The translations under genes and the position numbers were made by a program. From Clostridia bacterium (GTDB lineage Bacteria > Bacillota > Clostridia > Christensenellales > Aristaeellaceae): a DNA stretch of 5,404 nucleotides. The DNA lies in the NCBI GenBank assembly GCA_900754755.1, contig CAAEEC010000313.1, positions 1 to 5,404 on the forward strand. Reading direction: 5' to 3'. Below, in pieces: positions 1 to 5,323 of the stretch; positions within the stretch are counted from its first letter, which is position 1; each line of letters starts with the position of its first letter. The notes under the pieces are model-generated. The model saw only the letters and a program-made list of their open reading frames with translations. It made no database searches and had not been told where the DNA came from.

Positions 1-1401
1 AATCAGCGGGCACACCACATAGATTTGCCGGCCCGCCTGCGCTTCCCGGCGCAAAAAGCCATACATATCCGCTCGCTTGCTCTCAGGCACAATGCGGGTG
101 CTGACCGGCTTGCGGCCAGGCGGCAGTTCATCGATCACGCTCACATCTAGATCCCCGTAGAGGATCAGCGAGAGCGTGCGCGGAATCGGCGTGGCGGACA
201 TGACGAGAACATTGGGCGCGTCGCCCTTTTCCGCCAGTTGCGAGCGCTGGCGCACGCCAAAGCGGTGCTGCTCATCCACCACCACTAGGCCCAGGCGGGC
301 GAATTCCACGCCGGGCGAAAGCAAAGCGTGCGTGCCAAAGGCGATTTGCCACGCGCCCTCGCGCATGGCGGCGTGCGCTTCGCGGTGTGCCTTTTGCCCC
401 ATGCTGCCCAGCAGCAGTCCGCAGCGGATGCCCAGCGGCGCGAGCAGCGCCTGCGCGCTCTCATAGTGCTGGCGGGCAAGGATTTCCGTGGGCGCCATCA
501 TGGCGCATTGCCAGCCGCGGTCGACCGCCAGCCACATCGCGCCAAAGGCCACGGCGGTTTTGCCGCAGCCCACATCGCCCTGCACCAGGCGCGCCATGGC
601 GTGTTTTCCGGCGAGATCGCAGGCGATTTCGCGCAGCACGCGCATCTGCGCGCGCGTGGGGGAAAAGGGCAAATGCGTCCAAAATGCGTCCGCTTGGGCG
701 CCGTCCACCGGAATGGATACGCCGCGCCGCACGTCCGCGCGCAGCAAAGCCAGCGCAATTTGGTAAAAGAACAACTCTTCAAACGCGAGCCGCCGCCGGG
801 CGGCCTTGAGGCTGGGCCAATCCGTGGGCAAATGCGCTTCCCGCACGGCTTCGTTTTTGCCGGGCAGGGCGCGCGCTTCCCGCACGGCGGCGGGCAAATC
901 CTCTGGCCAGGAACCATCCAACCGCCGCACAGCCTGCGCTATGAGCCCGGCAAAAACCTTCGCCGGAACCTGGCTCACCGCTTTGTATACCGGCGCGATG
1001 CCCTCGCGCGCTTCCATCGTGGGGTTCATTAAAACGAGCGCGCCGCGTTCGCGCTCAGGTTTGCCATATAGCGCTACAGGCCGCCCGGCGACCATGCTCT
1101 GCGCCATCCACGGCTGGTTAAACCAAGCGCAGCCGATGGAAGCAGTGCCGTCGGAAATGACGCAGCGCGTGATCGATAGGCGTTTGGCCCATCGAACGCG
1201 CGCTGTTTCCAGGATGGTTCCGCGCACCAGCGCGGCTTCGCCCGCGCGCAAATCCGCGATGGGCGTGGCCCGTGTCAGGTCGCGATATTCTTTTGGCAGG
1301 CAGAGGGCCAGATCGTGAAGCGTTGCAAAGCCCGCGGCGGATAGCGCCTTCGCGCGCGCCGCGCCTACGCCGGGCAGGGTCAAAATGCTCTCCTGGCGCA
1401 T
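1..1401 (-). CDS. recG: ATP-dependent DNA helicase RecG (N-terminal 467 residues, 3' part cut by window edge)
   Basis: RecG is a superfamily 2 double-stranded DNA translocase that remodels stalled replication forks and branch-migrates Holliday junctions in the cytoplasm. The frame is open from the ATG at 1401 to the window edge. Visible in order: a helix-hairpin-helix-like LPGVGAARAKAL (residues 9-20); a wedge/OB-fold region at about 55-130, with WFN at 93-95 aligning to the E. coli FFNF; Walker A GDVGCGKT (275-282, Lys281); APTEILARQH (303-312); the DEQH box DEQHRFG (376-382); and MSATPIPRT (401-409), followed by the RecG-typical VIDELPPGRKPV. The family is usually about 680-700 residues, so roughly 220 are missing, including helicase motifs IV-VI. 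Walker A has Cys279 where E. coli has Ser. The start lies 3 nt after the fakA stop, with only a weak ribosome binding site (GGAATGAG) inside the fakA end, suggesting translational coupling. Confidence 0.97.
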   Translation of the reverse strand, partial: MRQESILTLPGVGAARAKALSAAGFATLHDLALCLPKEYRDLTRATPIADLRAGEAALVRGTILETARVRWAKRLSITRCVISDGTASIGCAWFNQPWMAQSMVAGRPVALYGKPERERGALVLMNPTMEAREGIAPVYKAVSQVPAKVFAGLIAQAVRRLDGSWPEDLPAAVREARALPGKNEAVREAHLPTDWPSLKAARRRLAFEELFFYQIALALLRADVRRGVSIPVDGAQADAFWTHLPFSPTRAQMRVLREIACDLAGKHAMARLVQGDVGCGKTAVAFGAMWLAVDRGWQCAMMAPTEILARQHYESAQALLAPLGIRCGLLLGSMGQKAHREAHAAMREGAWQIAFGTHALLSPGVEFARLGLVVVDEQHRFGVRQRSQLAEKGDAPNVLVMSATPIPRTLSLILYGDLDVSVIDELPPGRKPVSTRIVPESKRADMYGFLRREAQAGRQIYVVCPLI

Positions 1402-1404
1402 GAC

Positions 1405-3024
1405 TCATTCCACGGCGATCAGGTAATAGTACAACGGCTGCCCACCGCTGTGCAGCATCACTTCGCACATATCAAACGTTTCGCTGGCATATGTTTCCAG
1501 CGCGCACGCGTCTTCCTCGCTGGTGTCCGCGCCGGAATAGATGGTGATCAGTTCGCTGTCCTCGGTGACCATTTCGTTCATCAAAAGCTTGGCCACCTCG
1601 GTAACGTCGCTGCCGAGGATTTTCACCTTGTTGTCGATCAGGCCCATGATGTCGCCCTCGTGGATCTGCATGCCATCGAAGTTGGTGTCGCGCACCGCGT
1701 AGGTAATTGAGGCGGTATGCACGCGCTCGGCGGCCTCGGTCATGGCCGCGACGTTTTCCTCAAACGGCTTTTCGCCGTTGAAGGCAATGGCGGCGGCGAT
1801 GCCCATGGGCACGGATTTGGTGGGCAGCACGGCCACTTGCTTTTTGGAAAGCTCCACCGCCTGCTGCGCCGCCAGGATGATATTCGTGTTGTTGGGCAAA
1901 ACGAACACTTTTTTGGCGCCCGTGGCCTCGATGGCCTCAAAGAGGTCTTCAATGCTGGGATTCATCGTTTGCCCGCCGTCCACCAGCTTGTCCACCATCA
2001 AATCCTTAAAGATTTCCTCAAAGCCTTCGCCCAGCGCCACGGAAACCATGCCGTATTCTTTCAACTCGCTTTCGCGCTTGGCCATGCGCTCGCGGAATTC
2101 CTCCAGCATGTTATCGATCTTGATGGAATCCAGCTCGCCCAGTTCAAGCGCCATTTGCAGCGCGCGGCCCGGGTCGTTGGTGTGCACGTGCACCTTCACG
2201 ATGCTCATGTCGCTCACTACCACCACGCAATCGCCGATGCGTTCCAGCCGCTCGCGCAGGCGGGTGACGTCGCTCTCCTTCATGTCCGGCTTGGGGTGGG
2301 ATACGAGGAATTCCGTGCAATAGGCGAAATGGATTTCTTCCAGCGATTCATGGTCGTCCACAAATTCGCCGCCCACCGCCGCACCGCCCGCGGCCGCCTC
2401 GTCTTCCACGGGCTTGCCGGTGAGCGCGGCGAAAAAGCCGGCGTAAATGGTCATCAAGCCCTTGCCACCCGAATCCACCACGCCCGCGGACTTGAGCACG
2501 GGGAGCATATCGGGCGTCTTTTTCAAAATGGCGTTGCCCGACGCGAGGAGCGCGCTGAACAAATCCACCATATCGTCGGTTTTTTGCACCTCGCGATTGA
2601 TGTCGTCCGCCGTAACGCGCGCCACGGTGAGGATCGTGCCCTCTTTGGGCTTCATAATCGCCTTATAGGCCATCTCCGCGCCCGAGCGCAGCGCCTTGGC
2701 GAACAGATAGGCGTCCATTTCCTCCGCGCCTTCCAGGCCCTTGGCAAAGCCGCGCAAAATCTGGCTGAGGATCACGCCCGAATTGCCGCGCGCGCCGCGC
2801 AGCGCGCCCTTGGCCGCGCAATTCGCCACTTCGTACACGCTGGGGAACGTGCGGTCGCGCAGGTCTTTCACGGCGGAATTCATGGTTTGGCACATATTGG
2901 TTCCCGTATCGCCATCCGGCACGGGGAACACGTTCAGCGCGTCGACGCTTTCACGGTTGGCGTTGATGTTCGCAGCGCCGGAAAGGAACATCTCTTTCAG
3001 CATCAGCCCGTCTATCGTTTTCAT
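1405..3024 (-). CDS. fakA: Fatty acid kinase subunit FakA (DAK2/DhaL plus DegV-like domains; YloV family)
   Basis: FakA is the ATP-binding subunit that, with a fatty-acid-carrying FakB (DegV) partner, phosphorylates fatty acids to acyl-phosphates for phospholipid synthesis by the PlsX/PlsY route. The 539 residues are close to the family's usual 540-555. The N-terminal DhaL/DAK2 domain (about 1-200) carries the nucleotide and Mg-binding VPDGDTGTNM (35-44, Asp37 and Asp39), the glycine-rich GALRGARGNSG (73-83) and DSGGKGL (184-190). The middle domain retains Cys236 in AYCTEF and His279/His281 in VHVHT, equivalent to the zinc ligands described for the Staphylococcus aureus protein. The DegV-like C-terminal part (about 325-539) contains GGQTMNPS and ends HSGGQPLYYYLIAVE. 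The ATG at 3024 has a strong GGAGGA 4 nt upstream. It sits between the Asp23 gene and recG, as in the YloU-YloV cluster. No FakB gene is visible in the window. Confidence 0.95.
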   Translation of the reverse strand: MKTIDGLMLKEMFLSGAANINANRESVDALNVFPVPDGDTGTNMCQTMNSAVKDLRDRTFPSVYEVANCAAKGALRGARGNSGVILSQILRGFAKGLEGAEEMDAYLFAKALRSGAEMAYKAIMKPKEGTILTVARVTADDINREVQKTDDMVDLFSALLASGNAILKKTPDMLPVLKSAGVVDSGGKGLMTIYAGFFAALTGKPVEDEAAAGGAAVGGEFVDDHESLEEIHFAYCTEFLVSHPKPDMKESDVTRLRERLERIGDCVVVVSDMSIVKVHVHTNDPGRALQMALELGELDSIKIDNMLEEFRERMAKRESELKEYGMVSVALGEGFEEIFKDLMVDKLVDGGQTMNPSIEDLFEAIEATGAKKVFVLPNNTNIILAAQQAVELSKKQVAVLPTKSVPMGIAAAIAFNGEKPFEENVAAMTEAAERVHTASITYAVRDTNFDGMQIHEGDIMGLIDNKVKILGSDVTEVAKLLMNEMVTEDSELITIYSGADTSEEDACALETYASETFDMCEVMLHSGGQPLYYYLIAVE

Positions 3025-3028
3025 TTCG

Positions 3029-3034
3029 TCCTCC
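3029..3034 (-). promoter_or_regulatory. Ribosome binding site of fakA
   Basis: On the minus strand GGAGGA lies 4 nt before the fakA ATG at 3024. It fixes the start and shows that fakA is translated independently even though it follows the Asp23 gene by only 22 nt. Confidence 0.85.
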
Positions 3035-3046
3035 GAAATTGCGCGT

Positions 3047-3397
3047 TTATACGCGGATATCCTCGATCGAAACGTTGACCCGGCTGACCGTTACGCCCGT
3101 CAGATGCTCGATCTTGTATTTCACTTGGTCTATGATGGTGGAGGCGACCGCGCTGATGGAGATGCCGTATTCAACGATGATATACAGATCGACGATCACA
3201 GAATCGTCCATCGCCTGAATGCGCACGCCGCGGCCCAGGTTTTCCCGGCCCATCAGCTGAACGATGCCATCCGTCGACCGCTTGGCTGCCATGCCGACGA
3301 TGCCGTAGCATTCCAGCGCCGCGTAGCCCGCCACTTTGACGATCACGTCCTCATCGACCGTAACCAGCCCAAGCTGCGTCCTGAATTTGCAGTCCAT
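3047..3397 (-). CDS. Asp23/Gls24 family envelope stress protein (YloU-like)
   Basis: A 116-residue protein of the Asp23/Gls24 (DUF322) family, small proteins linked to alkaline or envelope stress in Gram-positive bacteria; YloU is the B. subtilis relative encoded directly before yloV. Recognisable features are the opening GLVTVDEDVIVKVAGYAALECYG-type segment (10-32), GMAAKR (35-40), GRGVRIQ (55-61), the hydrophobic beta stretch VIVDLYIIVEYG (67-78), and a final VNVSIEDIRV. There is no signal peptide or membrane segment, so it is probably cytosolic. The frame stays open upstream to 3520, but the start at 3397 is chosen because GGGAGGT lies 6-7 nt before it and the longer form would run through the promoter. 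It is the first gene of the leftward operon, 22 nt before fakA. The molecular function of this group is not firmly known. Confidence 0.93.
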   Translation of the reverse strand: MDCKFRTQLGLVTVDEDVIVKVAGYAALECYGIVGMAAKRSTDGIVQLMGRENLGRGVRIQAMDDSVIVDLYIIVEYGISISAVASTIIDQVKYKIEHLTGVTVSRVNVSIEDIRV

Positions 3398-3403
3398 ATA
3401 TAA

Positions 3404-3413
3404 ACCTCCCTCT
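3404..3413 (-). promoter_or_regulatory. Ribosome binding site of the Asp23-family gene
   Basis: The minus strand reads AGAGGGAGGT followed by TTATAT and the ATG at 3397. This strong Shine-Dalgarno at normal spacing decides the start against the longer open frame. A second similar stretch (GGAGGGTTATAT, about 3416-3427) lies just upstream in the leader and has no usable start codon behind it. Confidence 0.85.
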
Positions 3414-3443
3414 GGATATAACCCTCCACAATACTCTTTCTTT

Positions 3444-3472
3444 AGTATAGCGAAAAATTCCCACATATGCAA
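3444..3472 (-). promoter_or_regulatory. Housekeeping-type promoter of the Asp23-fakA-recG operon
   Basis: On the minus strand the -35 TTGCAT (3472-3467) and -10 TATACT (3449-3444) are separated by exactly 17 nt. Transcription would start near 3437, giving a leader of about 40 nt before the ATG at 3397. The sequence is AT-rich against a GC-rich background, and position, spacing and hexamers all fit a primary sigma factor promoter. No terminator is visible between the three downstream genes, so all are probably co-transcribed from here. Confidence 0.8.
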
Positions 3473-3500
3473 GTCTATTGACGTTAAACGCGCAAAATAC

Positions 3501-3513
3501 GGAATTTTATTCC
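3501..3513. repeat. Short palindrome between the divergent promoters
   Basis: GGAAT-TTT-ATTCC is a perfect 5-bp inverted repeat with a 3-nt centre, lying upstream of both -35 boxes. It could be an operator for a dimeric regulator or only a chance palindrome in AT-rich DNA; nothing else supports a function. Confidence 0.3.
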
Positions 3514-3541
3514 CTGCCATAAACTTTTACACCAGAACCGC

Positions 3542-3570
3542 TTGCATTTGGCCCGGAGGGGTGGTATAAT
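3542..3570 (+). promoter_or_regulatory. Housekeeping-type promoter of rpmB
   Basis: The -35 TTGCAT (3542-3547) and a perfect -10 TATAAT (3565-3570) are 17 nt apart. Start would be near 3577, giving a leader of about 40 nt. It carries the same -35 hexamer and spacing as the divergent operon promoter, from which it is separated by about 70 bp. A perfect 8-bp inverted repeat (GGTGGTAT at 3560-3567, ATACCACC at 3589-3596) straddles its -10 and start site. Confidence 0.88.
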
Positions 3571-3596
3571 AAGCTTTGTCTGTGTGTGATACCACC
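3560..3596. repeat. 8-bp inverted repeat overlapping the rpmB promoter -10 and leader
   Basis: GGTGGTAT (3560-3567) and ATACCACC (3589-3596) are perfect reverse complements with 21 nt between them. The left arm includes half of the -10 box and lies before the expected start, so the pair cannot fold as a hairpin in the normal transcript. If functional, it would act at the DNA level as an operator. No Zur-like AT-rich dyad is present. Confidence 0.4.
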
Positions 3597-3616
3597 TGAA
3601 GGGAGGGTGTATTTCG

Positions 3617-3808
3617 ATGGGAAAATTCTGTGAGGTGTGCAAGAAGGGCGTGACCTATGGCAACAATGTCAGCCATTCGAACCACAAAACGCGCCGTACC
3701 TGGGCGCCAAACACCCAGCGCGTTCGTGTGCTCGTGAATGGAACGCCTCAGCGTATGTATGTGTGCACGCGTTGCCTGCGCAGCGGCAAAGTGGAGCGCG
3801 CCCTGTGA
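3617..3808 (+). CDS. rpmB: 50S ribosomal protein L28 (four-cysteine, zinc-ribbon form)
   Basis: L28 is a small structural protein of the large ribosomal subunit. The 63 residues match the family: opening CEVCKKGVTYGNNVSHSNHK (5-24), RTWAPNTQRVRV (27-38) and the closing LRSGKVERAL. Two CxxC pairs, Cys5/Cys8 and Cys50/Cys53, mark the zinc-binding C+ version, whereas the B. subtilis L28 lacks them. AAGGGAGG at 3599-3606 lies 10 nt before the ATG. It is monocistronic, with its own promoter (3542-3570) and terminator (3815-3848), and divergent from the Asp23-fakA operon exactly as rpmB is from yloU in B. subtilis. Confidence 0.97.
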   Translation: MGKFCEVCKKGVTYGNNVSHSNHKTRRTWAPNTQRVRVLVNGTPQRMYVCTRCLRSGKVERAL

Positions 3809-3814
3809 GAAGTG

Positions 3815-3848
3815 AAAAAGCGATCGGGAGTTTTCCGGTCGCTTTTTT
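3815..3848 (+). terminator. Intrinsic terminator of rpmB
   Basis: Seven nt after the rpmB stop, GCGATCGG pairs with CCGGTCGC (8 bp, one G-T wobble) around the loop GAGTTTT, followed by six T. Five A before the stem pair with the T-tract, so it may also work in reverse. It should separate rpmB from the serpin gene. Confidence 0.92.
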
Positions 3849-3870
3849 GCAAGCGTTTTCGCAAAAAGCG
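3840..3870 (+). repeat. Inverted repeat overlapping the rpmB terminator T-tract
   Basis: CGCTTTTTTGC (3840-3850) is complementary to GCAAAAAGCG (3861-3870) apart from one extra T, with a 10-nt loop. Its left arm uses the terminator's 3' arm end and its T-tract, so the two foldings exclude each other. The downstream arm also repeats the AAAAAGCG of the terminator's own left arm. It may be an alternative structure or a by-product of duplication. Confidence 0.45.
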
Positions 3871-3913
3871 CGCCTCTTTTGTTTTGCCGCGCGCCGCTTG
3901 CCAACCGTTTTCC

Positions 3914-3939
3914 GGGAACCAATTGCCTTTTCACGCGTC
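3914..3939 (+). promoter_or_regulatory. Candidate ECF sigma-type promoter of the serpin gene
   Basis: GGGAAC (3914-3919) and CGTC (3936-3939, continuing TAA) are exactly 16 nt apart, close to the TGAAAC-N16-CGTC pattern of ECF sigma factors such as SigM of B. subtilis. Start would fall near 3945, about 30 nt before the serpin ATG. No good housekeeping -35/-10 pair is visible in 3849-3973. This is pattern matching only; the motif is short and could be chance. Confidence 0.4.
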
Positions 3940-3958
3940 TAAGCATCGAACGAAGCCC

Positions 3959-3965
3959 AAGGAGG
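3959..3965 (+). promoter_or_regulatory. Ribosome binding site of the serpin gene
   Basis: A perfect AAGGAGG ends 8 nt before the ATG at 3974. It decides the start: the open frame continues upstream to 3812, but that stretch lies inside the rpmB terminator and has no ribosome binding site. Confidence 0.9.
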
Positions 3966-3973
3966 AACAGAAA

Positions 3974-5164
3974 ATGAAACGGTGGTTATCGCTGCTGCTG
4001 GCGCTTATGTTCGCATTTTCTGCCTGCGCCCTGGCGGAACCGGCGGATGCGACGGCAATCGATAGTAGCATTGGCAACCAGCTGGGCCTGGATGTCCTGC
4101 ACCAGCTATATCTTTATGATCAACAGGCGCTGTTTTCGCCCGTAAGCCTTACATACGCGCTGGCCATGGCCGCGGCGGGCGCGCGGGGGGATACCCTGGA
4201 TGAGTTGTTGGCGACCCTGGATATAGACGAGCTTTCGCTGGATGCGCTGGGCATCGCGGCGGATTCGCTGAACGTGCGCGGCGCAAAGAGCGCGAACGCG
4301 GCGTTTGTTTCCAGCGATATTGCTTTGCAGGACGCGTATCTTGGCAGCCTGCGCGGCGCGCTGGACGCGGGAATTTTCTCCTTTTCCCAGTTGGAAAACG
4401 CAAAAGACGAAATCAACGCCTGGGCGCGGGAAAAGACCGACGGCATGGTCGATCCGCTCCTCGCGGATAGCCTGGAACCCAATCTGCTGCTGATGCTGGC
4501 GAACGCCATGGCGCTGGACGCGAAATGGCGCGTTCCCTTCGATGAGGACGCGACCCAAGCGGGCACGTTTGACGCGCCCCACGGCGCGGTAGACGTGGAG
4601 TATATGCGCGCTACGCGCCAGATGCCTTATCTGCAAGGTGAAACTTTTCAGGCCGTTTATTTGCCCTACGCGCAGGAATCGCTGGGCATGGTTGTGATCC
4701 TGCCCGAAGCGGGCCGCATGTACGATACGCTGGATTTGCTCGCCGCAAACGGCCTGGATTTGCTGGATGACATGCAAAATGAAACCGTGGCGCTTGCCCT
4801 GCCAAAGCTGAAAATGTCCGCTTCCATGGATTTGACGGACGCGCTGCAAAGTCTGGGCTTGGAAAAGCCTTTTTCGGCCGAGGCGGATTTTTCCGGCATG
4901 GCGGAGGAAGGCGGCCTGTTCATCAGTAGCGTGCGGCAAAGCGCCTATTTGGAGGTAAACGAGCAGGGTACGCGCGCGGCCGCGGCCACGGTGGTGGCCA
5001 TGGCCGGCAGCGCGCTGGAAACAGAACCGCCCGTGGATATGACGGTCAACCGCCCATATATCCTGCTGGTCTATGATGCGGAAACCAATTCCATCCTGTT
5101 CGCGGCAGTGGTTTCCGATCCCTCCATTGAGCCCGCCGCGCCGGCGGCTACGCCCGCGCCATAA
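3974..5164 (+). CDS. Secreted serpin (serine protease inhibitor family I4), probably inhibitory
   Basis: Serpins trap proteases by inserting the cleaved reactive-centre loop into a beta-sheet. The 396 residues begin with a signal peptide (basic MKR, hydrophobic core 5-17). Cleavage is likely after ALA (19-21); FSAC (15-18) is a weaker lipobox alternative. Serpin landmarks follow: FSPVSLTYALAMAAAGARG (54-72), INAWAREKTDGMVDPLL (147-163), NAMALDAKWRVPF (177-189, with the breach Trp185), VILPE (241-245), LPKLKM (276-281), ADFSGM (304-309) and NRPY (359-362). The hinge EVNEQGTRAAAAT (327-339) has small residues at P12-P9, typical of inhibitory members. Counting from P15 Gly332, P1-P1' is Ser346-Ala347, but the loop is about 4 residues longer than in antitrypsin, so P1 may lie anywhere from 346 to 350, including Leu348. 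Gln322 replaces the usual shutter His. A Pro/Ala-rich tail (386-396) follows the domain. It probably acts outside the cell on elastase- or subtilisin-like proteases (inference); target unknown. Base composition matches its neighbours. Confidence 0.95.
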   Translation: MKRWLSLLLALMFAFSACALAEPADATAIDSSIGNQLGLDVLHQLYLYDQQALFSPVSLTYALAMAAAGARGDTLDELLATLDIDELSLDALGIAADSLNVRGAKSANAAFVSSDIALQDAYLGSLRGALDAGIFSFSQLENAKDEINAWAREKTDGMVDPLLADSLEPNLLLMLANAMALDAKWRVPFDEDATQAGTFDAPHGAVDVEYMRATRQMPYLQGETFQAVYLPYAQESLGMVVILPEAGRMYDTLDLLAANGLDLLDDMQNETVALALPKLKMSASMDLTDALQSLGLEKPFSAEADFSGMAEEGGLFISSVRQSAYLEVNEQGTRAAAATVVAMAGSALETEPPVDMTVNRPYILLVYDAETNSILFAAVVSDPSIEPAAPAATPAP

Positions 5165-5184
5165 GCGGCGCAAAATTGCAAAGG

Positions 5185-5225
5185 AAAAAGCCGCGGATGG
5201 GCATGTGTAACGCTCATTCGCGGCT
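5185..5225 (-). terminator. Long hairpin with leftward T-tract after the serpin gene
   Basis: AGCCGCGGATGGGC (5189-5202) pairs over 14 bp, with two G-T wobbles, with GCTCATTCGCGGCT (5212-5225) around a 9-nt loop. On the plus strand no T-run follows, but read leftward the stem is followed by TTTTCC, so it is oriented to stop transcription entering from the right. It may also block or protect the 3' end of the serpin transcript. Confidence 0.7.
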
Positions 5226-5262
5226 CAGAGCATTGACAAAGTATCGGAAGAACGAGGCTTTC

Positions 5263-5301
5263 ATCAGAAATGACGGCGTGTACGTCATTTCTGGTATTTT
5301 T
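5263..5301 (+). terminator. Intrinsic terminator, probably of the serpin transcript
   Basis: ATCAGAAATGACG (5263-5275) pairs with CGTCATTTCTGGT (5283-5295) over 13 bp with one G-T wobble, loop GCGTGTA, followed by A and five T (5297-5301). It is the first plus-strand hairpin with a T-tract after the serpin stop, about 100 nt downstream. Confidence 0.75.
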
Positions 5302-5323
5302 CGGGAGCAAATGCTTGCAAAAA

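Noticed and set aside
556..579. Cys in the RecG Walker A (GDVGCGKT) as a defect
   Set aside because: The catalytic Gly-Lys-Thr is intact, and Cys at this position is, to my knowledge, not unusual in clostridial RecG proteins; not evidence of lost activity.
328..1032. Plus-strand open frame opposite recG
   Set aside because: Antisense shadow of RecG, whose helicase motifs are unmistakable on the other strand.
1717..3078. Long plus-strand open frame (453 codons) opposite fakA
   Set aside because: The translation is extremely His/Gly/Ala-rich with no recognisable domain, has no ribosome binding site, and is fully explained as the antisense of a GC-rich real gene.
3478..3506. Second rightward promoter with TTGACG at 3478
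   Set aside because: No acceptable -10 at normal spacing, and the downstream TTGCAT/TATAAT promoter already accounts for rpmB.
3398..3520. 41-codon N-terminal extension of the Asp23-family protein
   Set aside because: It crosses the promoter at 3444-3472 and does not resemble the family; the ATG at 3397 has a strong ribosome binding site.
3812..3973. 54-codon N-terminal extension of the serpin
   Set aside because: It begins inside the rpmB terminator, has no ribosome binding site and would bury the signal peptide; the ATG at 3974 has a perfect AAGGAGG.
4106..5173. Long minus-strand open frame (355 codons) opposite the serpin gene
   Set aside because: Arg/Gln/His-rich translation without family features, antisense to a clear serpin, no ribosome binding site seen.
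5233..5261. TTGACA at 5233-5238 as a rightward promoter
   Set aside because: No -10-like hexamer at 16-18 nt downstream (the sequence there is GAGGCTTT), so the match is probably chance.
5295..5323. Minus-strand promoter TTGCAA-N17-ATACCA near 5295-5320
   Set aside because: The -10 is poor and no gene follows before the leftward terminator; it could only serve a short RNA, for which there is no other evidence.
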